Assembly (NCBI GenBank): GCA_030824585.1
Contig: JAVBXM010000249.1
Span: 1-59,830, forward strand
DNA from: Phaeospirillum sp.
GTDB lineage: Bacteria > Pseudomonadota > Alphaproteobacteria > Rhodospirillales > Magnetospirillaceae
Length of the DNA: 59,830 bases
Reading direction: 5' to 3'
In this document: one piece after another, positions 1 to 7,905 of the stretch
Position numbering within the stretch: the stretch's first letter is position 1
How the letters are laid out: each line of letters begins with the position of its first letter
The notes under the pieces: model-generated
Told to the model about the DNA's origin: nothing
Seen by the model: the letters and a program-made list of their open reading frames with translations, nothing else
Databases searched by the model: none
Position numbers and translations under genes: made by a program

Positions 1-2
1 CC

Positions 3-1295
3 CCCTCCGTCCTTGCCATCGAGCTGCGCCCCGAACTGGTCCCCGACCTCAGGGGCACCAGCGCCCATGGCGGCGCCTTCGACGCCCAGGCGGTCAAGCG
101 CGACTTCCCCATCCTGAACCAGCAGGTGCACGGCAAGCCGCTGATCTGGCTGGACAACGCCGCCACCACCCAGAAGCCGCGCCAGGTGATCGACCGCCTG
201 AAGCGCTTCTACGAGTTCGAGAACTCCAACATCCACCGGGCCGCCCACACCCTGGCGGCGCGCTCCACCGACGCCTACGAGGCGGCGCGGGAAAAGACCC
301 GGCGTTTCCTCAATGCCGGCTCCACCGAGGAGATCGTCTTCGTGCGCGGCGCCACCGAGGGCATCAACCTGATCGCCAAGGCCTGGGGCGAGCGCAATGT
401 GCGTGAAGGCGACGAGATCGTCGTCACCTGGCTGGAGCACCACGCCAACATCGTGCCCTGGCAACAATTGTGCGCCAAGGTGGGGGCCAGGCTGCGCGTC
501 GCTCCGGTGGACGATTCGGGCCAGATCATCTTGGAGGAATACGAAAGGCTGCTGAACCCGCGCACCCGGCTGGTGTCGCTGACCCAGGTGTCCAACGCGC
601 TCGGCACCGTCACCCCGGCCGCCGAGATGACCGCCATGGCCCATCGCCACGGCGCCACCGTTCTGGTGGACGGCGCCCAGGCGGTGTCGCACATGCCGGT
701 CGACGTCCAGGCCCTGGGCTGCGACTTCTACGTCTTTTCCGGCCACAAGGTGTTCGCCCCCACCGGCATCGGCGCGGTGTTCGGCAAGAAGGCCGTACTG
801 GATCAGATGCCACCCTGGCAGGGCGGCGGCAACATGATCGCCGACGTCACCTTCGAGAAGACGCTGTTCCAGCCCGCCCCGGCCCGCTTCGAGGCGGGAA
901 CCGGCAACATCGCCGACGCGGTGGGGCTGGGAGCGGCCATCGATTACGTGGAAGCCATCGGCATGCACGTGATCAGCGCCTGGGAGCATTCATTGCTGGA
1001 TTACGGCACCCAGGGATTGCTGACCATTCCCGGCCTGCGCCTGATCGGTACGGCGAAGGAGAAGGCCGGCGTGCTGTCCTTCGTCATCGACGGCTGCCGT
1101 ACCGAGGATATCGGCAAGGCACTGGATTCCGAAGGCATCGCCGTGCGCTCGGGCCACCATTGCGCCCAGCCCATCCTGCGCCGCTTCGGCGTCGAAGCCA
1201 CGGTGCGGCCGTCGCTGGCCTTCTACAACACCTTCGACGACCTGGACGCCCTGGTCGACGCCCTGCGGCGCTTCCGGTCGGGACGGGGAATTTAG
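3..1295 (+). CDS. SufS-like cysteine desulfurase, family 2A encapsulin cargo type (5' partial)
   Basis: PLP enzyme that moves sulfur from cysteine to an active-site cysteine. The PLP lysine is in FSGHKVF and the catalytic cysteine in RSGHHCAQP near the C terminus. The frame is open to the left edge of the window, so the gene starts outside it. A GTG at 126 would cut off the conserved FDAQAVKRDFPIL lead-in and is not the true start. The residues before FDAQAV are low-complexity and Pro/Gly-rich, as in the N-terminal extensions that target this desulfurase class into family 2A encapsulin shells. Wording such as NSNIHRAAHTLAARSTDAYE and GGGNMIADVTFEKT matches my memory of that subfamily. A shell gene would be expected just upstream, out of view. 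An ordinary SufS is the alternative. Confidence 0.9.
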   Translation, partial: PSVLAIELRPELVPDLRGTSAHGGAFDAQAVKRDFPILNQQVHGKPLIWLDNAATTQKPRQVIDRLKRFYEFENSNIHRAAHTLAARSTDAYEAAREKTRRFLNAGSTEEIVFVRGATEGINLIAKAWGERNVREGDEIVVTWLEHHANIVPWQQLCAKVGARLRVAPVDDSGQIILEEYERLLNPRTRLVSLTQVSNALGTVTPAAEMTAMAHRHGATVLVDGAQAVSHMPVDVQALGCDFYVFSGHKVFAPTGIGAVFGKKAVLDQMPPWQGGGNMIADVTFEKTLFQPAPARFEAGTGNIADAVGLGAAIDYVEAIGMHVISAWEHSLLDYGTQGLLTIPGLRLIGTAKEKAGVLSFVIDGCRTEDIGKALDSEGIAVRSGHHCAQPILRRFGVEATVRPSLAFYNTFDDLDALVDALRRFRSGRGI

Positions 1296-1357
1296 CGGGC
1301 AAGATGCCCGCGCTCCAAGGAGGGGACCTCTTCTTGGAGCGCGGCCGTCCCGGCCGC
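1295..1357. terminator. Three tandem hairpins between convergent genes
   Basis: Three abutting perfect inverted repeats follow the desulfurase stop codon: GCGGGCA/TGCCCGC (7 bp, 3-nt loop), GCGCTCCAAG/CTTGGAGCGC (10 bp, 13-nt loop) and GCGGCCG/CGGCCGC (7 bp, 3-nt loop). They lie between convergent genes and probably act as a bidirectional terminator. There is no T tract, and the shape also fits a repeated extragenic palindrome. Confidence 0.6.
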
Positions 1358-1371
1358 ACCGTCGGGCCGCC

Positions 1372-1821
1372 TCAGATATCGTACATCAGCACCGATTCGA
1401 CGCGGACGTTGCTGACCCGCATGTCGGCCAGCGAGGTGTTGTCGAGAATGGCGGCGATGGCGTCGCGCACGTCCTGCATGACGGCGCGCACCGTGCAGGC
1501 CGTCTCGTCGATGCAATCCTCGCAGGGGCGGTAGGCGGTGCGCGACACACACGGGATCGGAGCCAGCGGTCCGTCCAGGATGCGCACGATGTCGCCCACC
1601 ATGATGCGCTCGGCCGGGCGGGCCAGCACGTAGCCGCCGCCCTTGCCCTTCTTCGACGACAGCAGCCCCTGGTTCTTCATCTCCAGCAAGATGGCGTCGA
1701 GGAACTTCTTGGGGATGCGTTCGGCCTCGGCCACGTCGGCGATCAGACTGGGCCCCTGCCCCTCGCGCCGGGCCAGATAAACCATGGCCTTCAGGCCGTA
1801 TTTCGCTTTGCTAGAGAGCAT
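1372..1821 (-). CDS. Rrf2-family transcriptional regulator
   Basis: 149-aa winged-helix regulator starting MLSSKAKYGLKAMVYLA, with the Rrf2 wing motif KGKGGGYVLARP at about residues 58-70. Four cysteines (about C91, C100, C103, C109) lie where IscR-type proteins bind an Fe-S cluster, but the spacing C-x8-C-x2-C-x5-C differs from IscR. It could therefore sense a cluster, a thiol or a partner enzyme, as CymR senses CysK. It is convergent with the desulfurase gene and lies next to a cysteine synthase, so a role in sulfur control is likely. A lone TAGACT half-site at 1838-1843 lies just upstream of its start. A start four codons earlier is possible; the MLSS start is the usual family N terminus. 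Confidence 0.9.
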   Translation of the reverse strand: MLSSKAKYGLKAMVYLARREGQGPSLIADVAEAERIPKKFLDAILLEMKNQGLLSSKKGKGGGYVLARPAERIMVGDIVRILDGPLAPIPCVSRTAYRPCEDCIDETACTVRAVMQDVRDAIAAILDNTSLADMRVSNVRVESVLMYDI

Positions 1822-1871
1822 AACCCCATCCAATCAATAGACTGACAGGAAAGACCAGCTTTCCGCCGCGG

Positions 1872-3239
1872 TCAAGCCGCCAGTTTGCGCCGCAGGTGAT
1901 TGAGCAGGTCCATGCGGGTGACCAGCCCCAGGAATCGCTCGCCATCCACCACGATGGCCACCCAGCCGCGATCGAACAGCGGCAGCAGCCGTTCGGGCGG
2001 CGTGGTGGGCTGGACGGTCTCGATCTTGCGGGTCATGGCGTCGCGGACCGGCATGTCGAAGCCGAACCTGCCCTCGTTCAAGGCGATCAGCACGTCGGAT
2101 TCGTCCAGGAGGCCGATGCAGCGCTCGCCCACCACCACCGGCACCTGGGATACGTCGTGGACCCGCATGCGGTTGTAGGCGGTGGACAGGGTATCGTCCG
2201 GACGCACGATGATCGCCGCTCCCTCGTCGTGGCGCCGCGAGATGAGGTCGCGCAGATCGCCGTATTCACTGCGCTGCAGCAGTCCCTGGTCGGCCAGCCA
2301 GGTTTCGTCGTGCAGGCGCGACAGGTGGCGGTTGCCGGAATCGCAGACCAGGGTGGCGACCCGCTTGGGCTCGATCTGCTCGCGGCAATAGCGAAGCGCG
2401 GCGGCCAGCAGGGTGCCCGACGACGAGCCGACCAGCAGTCCCTCGGCCCTCAGCACCAGCCGCGCCGTGGCGAAGCTTTCCCGGTCGGAGATGGAATAGG
2501 CCTGGGTGACGCGGGAGAAATCGCTGACCAGCGGCACGCAATCGCCGCCGATGCCCTCCACCAGCCACGATCCCGCCTCGCCCACCCTTCCGGTACGGAT
2601 GTAATCGGCCAGCACCGAGCCCCGGGGGTCGGCCAGCACCATCTCGGTGGCCGGCGAACGGCGGGCGAAGAAGCGGGCCAGCCCGGTGATGGTGCCGCCG
2701 GAACCGGCCCCGGCCACCACGGCGTCCACCTGCCCGCCCAGTTGCTCCCACAATTCCGGTCCGGTGCCGTCCTCGTGCGCCGCCGGATTGGCCGGGTTGT
2801 TGAACTGGTCGATGAAGTGGGCGCCGGTCTCGGCCGCCACGCGGGCCGCCACGTTCCGGTAATGCTCGGGATGGCGGCGGGGCACATCCGCGCGGGCCAG
2901 CACCACCTCGGCCCCCATGGCGCGCAGATGGGCGATCTTGTCGAGGCCCGCCCTGTCGGGAATCACCAGGGTCAGGCGGTAGCCGCGGTGGGCGGCCAGC
3001 AGGGCCAGGGCCAGCCCGGTGTTGCCGGCGGTGGCCTCCACCAGATGGCCGCCCGGCCGCAGCAGCCCGTCCCGCTCGGCGGCGCGGACCATGGACAGGG
3101 CGGCGCGGTCCTTGATGGAACCCGAGGGATTGCGGCTCTCCAGCTTGACGAACAGCCGGCATGGCGCCGTATCGAGATTGGTCAGCTCGATCAGCGGGGT
3201 ATTTCCGATCTGACTCAGCAGGTCGGCATCGTAGGCCAT
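1872..3239 (-). CDS. Cysteine/cystathionine beta-synthase with two C-terminal CBS domains
   Basis: 455-aa fold-type II PLP enzyme. The PLP lysine is K43 in SGSIKDRA; the phosphate-binding loop is GAGSGGT; the substrate loop reads ATAGNTG rather than the usual TSGNTG. The last roughly 120 residues form a CBS pair (SRRHDEGAAIIVRPDD and VRDAMTRKIETVQPT), which usually binds an adenosyl ligand such as SAM. Expected reaction: beta-replacement on serine or O-acetylserine by homocysteine or sulfide. The start at 3239 has GGAG six bases upstream; the longer frame has no support. It is divergent from the metN operon across a 106-bp region holding two candidate operator sites. The choice between CBS and CysK-like chemistry is not settled by sequence alone. 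Confidence 0.9.
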   Translation of the reverse strand: MAYDADLLSQIGNTPLIELTNLDTAPCRLFVKLESRNPSGSIKDRAALSMVRAAERDGLLRPGGHLVEATAGNTGLALALLAAHRGYRLTLVIPDRAGLDKIAHLRAMGAEVVLARADVPRRHPEHYRNVAARVAAETGAHFIDQFNNPANPAAHEDGTGPELWEQLGGQVDAVVAGAGSGGTITGLARFFARRSPATEMVLADPRGSVLADYIRTGRVGEAGSWLVEGIGGDCVPLVSDFSRVTQAYSISDRESFATARLVLRAEGLLVGSSSGTLLAAALRYCREQIEPKRVATLVCDSGNRHLSRLHDETWLADQGLLQRSEYGDLRDLISRRHDEGAAIIVRPDDTLSTAYNRMRVHDVSQVPVVVGERCIGLLDESDVLIALNEGRFGFDMPVRDAMTRKIETVQPTTPPERLLPLFDRGWVAIVVDGERFLGLVTRMDLLNHLRRKLAA

Positions 3240-3252
3240 GCCCATCTCCATA

Positions 3253-3273
3253 AATCTACCAATTGCGTAGAGA
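3253..3273. promoter_or_regulatory. Weak dyad, AATCTA-N9-TAGAGA, in the cbs/metN divergent region
   Basis: AATCTA and TAGAGA half-sites separated by 9 bp lie just upstream of the CBS-domain synthase start. They resemble the stronger site at 3306-3325 but with one extra spacer base and one mismatch. It may be a second operator serving the minus-strand gene. Confidence 0.35.
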
Positions 3274-3305
3274 TATGACGTTGACAGCCTCCGGAATTCT
3301 AGTCT

Positions 3306-3325
3306 AGTCTTTTTTCTAGTAGATT
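3306..3325. promoter_or_regulatory. Candidate sulfur-regulon operator upstream of metN
   Basis: AGTCTT-N8-TAGATT with inner TCTAGTAGA. The 20-bp pattern ARTCTW-N8-TAGAYT recurs at 25864 and 29843, and in weaker form at 8694. A tandem AGTCTAGTCT precedes it. It ends about 20 bp before the metN start, so a protein bound here would block the promoter or early transcription. Candidate regulator: the Rrf2 protein at 1372-1821. Confidence 0.6.
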
Positions 3326-3345
3326 GATGGACATTGGAGCCGGAT

Positions 3346-4401
3346 GTGATCGCCATCGACGATCTTCACAAGGAATTTCCCGGCCCCGACGGGCCGGTAC
3401 CGGTTCTGCGGGGCGTCTCGCTCCATGTGGCCAAGGGCGAGATCTTCGGCATCATCGGCCGCTCCGGGGCGGGCAAGAGCACCCTGGTCCGCTGCATCAA
3501 CCTGCTGGAACGCCCGAGCCGGGGCAGCGTCACCGTGGGCGGCCGCGCCCTGTCGGCCCTGGACGGCCCGGCGCTTCGCGCCGCGCGGCGCGAGATCGGC
3601 ATGGTGTTCCAGCATTTCAACCTGCTGTCGTCGCGCACCGTGCGCGACAACGTCGCCCTGCCGCTGGAGTTGACCCGGGTGCCCCGCGCCGCCAAACGGC
3701 GGCGGGTGACCGATCTGCTGGAACTGGTGGGGCTCTCCGACCAGGCGGAGTCCTATCCGGCGCAATTGTCGGGCGGCCAGAAGCAGCGGGTGGGCATCGC
3801 CCGCGCCCTGGCGTCGCGCCCCTCGGTGCTGCTGTGCGACGAGGCCACCTCGGCGCTCGATCCCGAAACTACCAAGTCGGTGCTGGCCCTGTTGAAGGAG
3901 ATCAGCCGCTCGCTCGGCCTGACCATCGTGCTGATCACCCACGAGATGCAGGTGATCAAGGAGATCGCCGACCGGGTGGCCGTGCTGGACGAAGGCCGCG
4001 TCGTGGAACAGGGCCGGGTGTTCGACGTCTTCACCAGTCCGGCCCACTCCACCACGCGGGCCCTGGTGCGCGAGGTGCTGAACCTGGAACTGCCGGAATC
4101 CCTGGCGTCGCGGCTGCGCCACACGCCGTCCACCGCGTCGCATCTGGTGGTGCGCATCACCTTCACCGGCGCCGCCGCCCACGCCCCCATCATGTCCGAG
4201 ATGGTCCGGCGTTTCGGGGTGTCGTTCAACATCCTGCACGGGCACATCGACTACATCCAGGACGCCCCCTACGGAACGCTGACCGTGGACGCCGCCGGGC
4301 CGGAAAGCGGCCTGCAGGCGGCGCTCGACTTCCTGCGTCACCACAACCTCAAAGCGGAGATTCTTGGCCGTGTCGCAGAGACTGATCGAGCTGTTGCTTG
4401 A
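3346..4401 (+). CDS. metN: Methionine-type ABC transporter, ATP-binding protein
   Basis: 351-aa ATPase with Walker A GRSGAGKST, signature LSGGQKQRVGIARAL, Walker B VLLCDEATSALDPE and the MetN hallmark CINLLERPSRGSV. A C-terminal NIL domain (last about 80 residues) is the methionine-sensing domain of MetN. I chose the GTG start at 3346 (VIAIDDLHKEF) because GGAG lies six bases upstream and the N terminus then matches MetN; a TTG 12 bases earlier is in frame. First gene of an operon running to the dioxygenase at 8430. Substrate by family: D/L-methionine or related thioethers. Confidence 0.92.
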   Translation: MIAIDDLHKEFPGPDGPVPVLRGVSLHVAKGEIFGIIGRSGAGKSTLVRCINLLERPSRGSVTVGGRALSALDGPALRAARREIGMVFQHFNLLSSRTVRDNVALPLELTRVPRAAKRRRVTDLLELVGLSDQAESYPAQLSGGQKQRVGIARALASRPSVLLCDEATSALDPETTKSVLALLKEISRSLGLTIVLITHEMQVIKEIADRVAVLDEGRVVEQGRVFDVFTSPAHSTTRALVREVLNLELPESLASRLRHTPSTASHLVVRITFTGAAAHAPIMSEMVRRFGVSFNILHGHIDYIQDAPYGTLTVDAAGPESGLQAALDFLRHHNLKAEILGRVAETDRAVA

Positions 4402-5047
4402 AGCCCTGGGCGAAACGCTCGCCATGGTCGGGCTCTCGGCCGGCCTGGCCGTGCTGCTGGGCCTGCCGCTGGGCGTATTGCTGCTGGTGACCCGGCCCGG
4501 CCATATCCTGGCGGCGCCGGTGTTCAACCGGGTGGCCGGCCTGCTGGTCAATGCCGCCCGCTCGACGCCGTTCATCATCCTGATGGTGGCGATCATCCCG
4601 CTGACCCGGGCCATCGCCGGCTCGTCCATCGGCACCGCGGCGGCCACCGTGCCGCTGACGCTGGCCGCCATCCCCTTCATGGCCCGGCTGGTGGAAGCCT
4701 CGCTGCGCGAGGTGGATGCGGGCCTGATCGAGACCGCCCAAGCCATGGGCGCCACGCCGTGGCAGATCGTCGCCAAGGTGCTGATCCCCGAAGCCCTGCC
4801 CGGCATCGCCGCCGGACTGACCATCACCGTGGTCAGCCTGATCGGCTATTCCGCCATGGCCGGCGCGGTGGGCGGCGGCGGGCTGGGCGATCTCGGCATC
4901 CGCTACGGCTACCAGCGCTTCCAGGGCGAGGTGATGGCCGCCGTGGTCGGCGTGCTGATCTTGCTGGTGCAACTGGTGCAGAGCGCCGGCGATTTCACCG
5001 CGCGACGGCTCGACAGGCGGCAATCCCCCGGCCGCGACGGAAAGTGA
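4364..5047 (+). CDS. metI: Methionine-type ABC transporter permease
   Basis: 227-aa inner-membrane permease with about five TM segments. The EAA loop is ETAQAMGATPWQIVAKVLIPEALPGI, followed by the MetI-typical GYSAMAGAVGGGGLGDLGIRYGYQRF. It overlaps the metN 3' end by 38 bp, implying translational coupling. TTG at 4364 has GGAG about five bases upstream; GTG at 4370 is an alternative. Pairs with MetN (3346) and the binding protein at 7118. Confidence 0.92.
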   Translation: MAVSQRLIELLLEALGETLAMVGLSAGLAVLLGLPLGVLLLVTRPGHILAAPVFNRVAGLLVNAARSTPFIILMVAIIPLTRAIAGSSIGTAAATVPLTLAAIPFMARLVEASLREVDAGLIETAQAMGATPWQIVAKVLIPEALPGIAAGLTITVVSLIGYSAMAGAVGGGGLGDLGIRYGYQRFQGEVMAAVVGVLILLVQLVQSAGDFTARRLDRRQSPGRDGK

Positions 5048-5055
5048 GGCCCCCG

Positions 5056-5760
5056 ATGATCGACGTTCATCTCAAATACCTGGAACATTTCGCCGACCTG
5101 CCCGACGCGGTGGTGGTCGACGTGGGCTGCGGCGACGGCGTCCTGGTCCGCGCCTTGGCCGAGCGCAAGGCGCGGCCCATCGGCATCGCCTCCGCCGGCC
5201 CCCAACTGGAGGCGGCCCGCGCCCTGTCGCCCCGCTCGAAGCGCATCCGCTACAAGGCGGGCGCCCCCGATGCCCTGCCGCTGGACGACGGGTCCGCCGA
5301 TCTGGTGACCTACCTGTTCACCTTCGGCGCCCTGCCCGCCGAGCGCCATGCCGCCGCCCTGCGCGAGGCCCGCCGGGTGCTGCGCCCCGGCGGACGGCTG
5401 CACATGGTGGAGCCCTTCGCGGAAGGGCCCTATTTCGAGTTGATCCGGCTGGTCGACGATCCCACCGAGCGGCGCGCCCAGACCATCCGTTCCATCGCCT
5501 CCACCTGGGACATGGGGCTGAAGCCGCTGATCGCCGGCAGCTACATCCATCTGGAGCGCTTTACCGGCTTCGATGATTTCCGCGCCCGCATCACCGGCGG
5601 CGACGAAGTGCGCGGCGAGACCTTCGCCCTGCACGAACGGGCGCTGCGCGACACCTTCGCCCGGCTGGGCTTCGGCGACGGCACCGGCGCCGTCATCTTC
5701 CGCCAGCCCTGCCGCCTTTACCATTTCGGCCGGGTGGAGATCACGGAGCAGGCGGCATGA
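5056..5760 (+). CDS. Class I SAM-dependent methyltransferase
   Basis: 234-aa Rossmann-fold methyltransferase. Motif I is VVVDVGCGDGVLV (about residues 16-28); the post-motif region LPLDDGSADLVTYLFTFGAL and ARRVLRPGGRLHMVEPF is typical of UbiE/Methyltransf_11 proteins. Substrate unknown. It sits inside the met transporter operon between permease and binding-protein genes, and its stop overlaps the next start (ATGA), so the product likely acts on the transported compound or a derivative. The start at 5056 follows the metI stop by 8 bp. Confidence 0.85.
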   Translation: MIDVHLKYLEHFADLPDAVVVDVGCGDGVLVRALAERKARPIGIASAGPQLEAARALSPRSKRIRYKAGAPDALPLDDGSADLVTYLFTFGALPAERHAAALREARRVLRPGGRLHMVEPFAEGPYFELIRLVDDPTERRAQTIRSIASTWDMGLKPLIAGSYIHLERFTGFDDFRARITGGDEVRGETFALHERALRDTFARLGFGDGTGAVIFRQPCRLYHFGRVEITEQAA

Positions 5761-7103
5761 CCATCCAGCTCTCCGGCACCGGGCAACGCTATTGGGCCCC
5801 GGCCCTGGAAACCCAATCCCGCGAGGAATGGGACTCCCTGAAGCTGGCGCTGCTGCAAAAGCATCTGGTCCATGCCCATGCCGGTTCGCCCTGGTACCGG
5901 GCCAGCTTCGACAAGGCGGGGGTGACGCCCGGCTCGCTGAAAAGCCTGGACGATCTGGCCCGCTTCCCGTTCATCGACAAGCAAACCTTGCGCGAGCGCC
6001 AGGAGGCCGAGCCGCTGCTGGGCGATCTGGCGGCGGTGCCCGAGCGCGACGTGGTCTACGTCTCCGCCTCCTCGGGTTCCACCGGGGTGCCCACCGTCTC
6101 GCCCTTCACCGCCCAGGATTTCGACGCGTGGCAGGATTTCGAGGCACGGCTGTTCTGGTCGTCGGGCCTGCGGCCCCACGATCGCTACTGCCATTCGCTG
6201 AACTTCTCGCTGTTCGTGGGCGGGCCGTGCGTGCTGGGCGCCCAGAAGCTGGGAGCCCTGTGCATCCACGCCGGCACGGTGCCCAGCGAGCGGCTGCTGG
6301 CCATCTTGCGGCAGTTCCAAGCCACCGCCATCTGGACCACGCCGTCCTACGCCTGGTACCTGGGCGAAACCGCCCAGAAGGAGGGAATCGATCCCCGCCG
6401 CGACCTGGCGGTGCGGCGCATCTTCGTGGCGGGCGAGCCCGGCGGCTCCATCCCCGAAACCCGCGAGCGCATTGAAAGCCTGTGGGGCGCCAAGGTCTAC
6501 GATTACTACGGCCTGTCGGACATCTTCGGCGCCTGCGCCGGCATGTGCGAGGAGCGCGACGGCCTGCACTGGGCCGAGGACCACATCCTGACCGAGGTGC
6601 TTGATCCCGCCACCGGCAGGCCGGTGCCCGAGGGCGAGCGCGGCGAGCTGGTGCTGACCACGCTGCAGAAACAGGCGCGGCCGCTGATCCGCTTTCGCAC
6701 CGGCGACATCGTGTCGTTCACCTCCGAGCCCTGCCGCTGCGGCCGCACCTCCCAGCGTCTGCTGGGCGTGCACGGGCGCCTGGACGACATGCTGATCATC
6801 CGCGGCGTCAACCTGTTCCCCAGCGACGTGGAGGCGGTGGTGCGCCAGGACGCCGACTTCTCCGGCGAATACCGGCTGGTGGTCGAGCGCCACAACCACC
6901 TGGACTCGGTGACGGTGGAGGCGGAACGCCGCCACGGCGTCAACACCCATCCCGACGACCTGGCCGCCCGCCTGACGCGGCGCCTCAAGGCGGTTACCGG
7001 GGTGGGGGCCGCCGTCACCGTGCTGGACCCCGACAGCCTGCCCCGCGCCACCCACAAGGCCAAGCGCGTCGACGACCGCCGCACCGGACTTTGGACAACC
7101 TGA
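5757..7103 (+). CDS. PaaK-like AMP-forming acyl/aryl-CoA ligase
   Basis: 448-aa adenylate-forming enzyme of the phenylacetate-CoA ligase family. P-loop-like motif VSASSGSTGVPTV, adenylation motif YDYYGLSDIFGACAG, TGD in FRTGDIVSF, and hinge GRLDDMLIIRGVNLFPSDVE. An internal EPCRCGRTS motif is the Cys pair usual in this family. Expected reaction: carboxylate + ATP + CoA to acyl-CoA + AMP + PPi. The acid is unknown. Being locked between metI and metQ is unusual and suggests a sulfur-containing or methionine-derived carboxylate. A second PaaK-like ligase at 28126 lies in another operon with the same type of upstream site. Confidence 0.88.
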   Translation: MTIQLSGTGQRYWAPALETQSREEWDSLKLALLQKHLVHAHAGSPWYRASFDKAGVTPGSLKSLDDLARFPFIDKQTLRERQEAEPLLGDLAAVPERDVVYVSASSGSTGVPTVSPFTAQDFDAWQDFEARLFWSSGLRPHDRYCHSLNFSLFVGGPCVLGAQKLGALCIHAGTVPSERLLAILRQFQATAIWTTPSYAWYLGETAQKEGIDPRRDLAVRRIFVAGEPGGSIPETRERIESLWGAKVYDYYGLSDIFGACAGMCEERDGLHWAEDHILTEVLDPATGRPVPEGERGELVLTTLQKQARPLIRFRTGDIVSFTSEPCRCGRTSQRLLGVHGRLDDMLIIRGVNLFPSDVEAVVRQDADFSGEYRLVVERHNHLDSVTVEAERRHGVNTHPDDLAARLTRRLKAVTGVGAAVTVLDPDSLPRATHKAKRVDDRRTGLWTT

Positions 7104-7117
7104 AGGAGCTCCGTTCC

Positions 7118-7900
7118 ATGAAATTGCTTCGCCTGATCCCCCTGGCCGCTCTTTTGGCCCTGCCCCTCGCCGTCCAGGCCGCCGAACCGCTGCGCGTCGG
7201 CGTCTCGGCCGGTCCCTATGCCGAGATCCTGGAGTTCGCCGGCAAGCTCGCCAAGGAGCGCGAAGGCATCGAGGTCAAGATCACCGAATTCGCCGACTAC
7301 ACCATGCCCAACGCCGCCCTGGCCCAGGGCGACCTCGACCTCAACAACTTCCAGCACAAGCCCTACCTGGACAACCAGGTGAAGACGCGGGGCTACGAAC
7401 TGGTGCCGGTGGAAAAGAGCATCGTGGTGCCGCTGGGCCTCTATTCCAAGAAGGTGAAAAGCCTGTCCGAGCTGAAGGACGGCAGCACGGTGGCCATTCC
7501 CAACGACCCCTCCAACGGGGCCCGCGCCCTGATCCTGCTGCAGCAGGCCGGCCTGCTGAAGGTCGACCCCAAGGCGGGCATCGGCGCCACGCCGCTTGAT
7601 GTCACCGACAACCCCAAGAAGCTGAAGATCAGGGAGATCGACGCCGCCCAACTGCCCCGCTCCCTCGACGACGTGGATTTCGCGGCGGTGACGCTCAACT
7701 ACGCGGTAGGCGCCGGCCTCAATCCCAAGACCGCCCTGCTGCTGGAGACCATCGACAGCCAGTGGAACCTGTGGTTCGTCACCCAGAAGGCCCGCAAGGA
7801 CGACCCGCGCATCGCCAAGTACATCGCCGTCTATCGCTCGCCCGAGGTCAAGGCCTTCATCGAGAAGCGCTTCGACGGCACCATCATTCCCACCTGGTAA
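7118..7900 (+). CDS. metQ: MetQ-type periplasmic methionine-binding protein
   Basis: 260-aa NlpA/MetQ-family protein: LRVGVSAGPYAEILEFA, FADYTMPNAALAQGDLDLNNFQHKPYLD, and the C-terminal VYRSPEVKAFIEKRFDGTIIPTW. It has a cleavable signal peptide ending AVQA, with no lipobox cysteine. It is therefore predicted soluble in the periplasm rather than a lipoprotein like E. coli MetQ. The start at 7118 has AAGGAG nine bases upstream. Completes the importer with 3346 and 4364, though two enzyme genes intervene. Confidence 0.92.
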   Translation: MKLLRLIPLAALLALPLAVQAAEPLRVGVSAGPYAEILEFAGKLAKEREGIEVKITEFADYTMPNAALAQGDLDLNNFQHKPYLDNQVKTRGYELVPVEKSIVVPLGLYSKKVKSLSELKDGSTVAIPNDPSNGARALILLQQAGLLKVDPKAGIGATPLDVTDNPKKLKIREIDAAQLPRSLDDVDFAAVTLNYAVGAGLNPKTALLLETIDSQWNLWFVTQKARKDDPRIAKYIAVYRSPEVKAFIEKRFDGTIIPTW

Positions 7901-7905
7901 GCGCC

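Noticed and set aside
1896-3278. Long open frame on the plus strand opposite the CBS-domain synthase
   Set aside because: Antisense to a clearly conserved protein; composition rich in Gln, His and Gly as expected of a GC-rich shadow frame.
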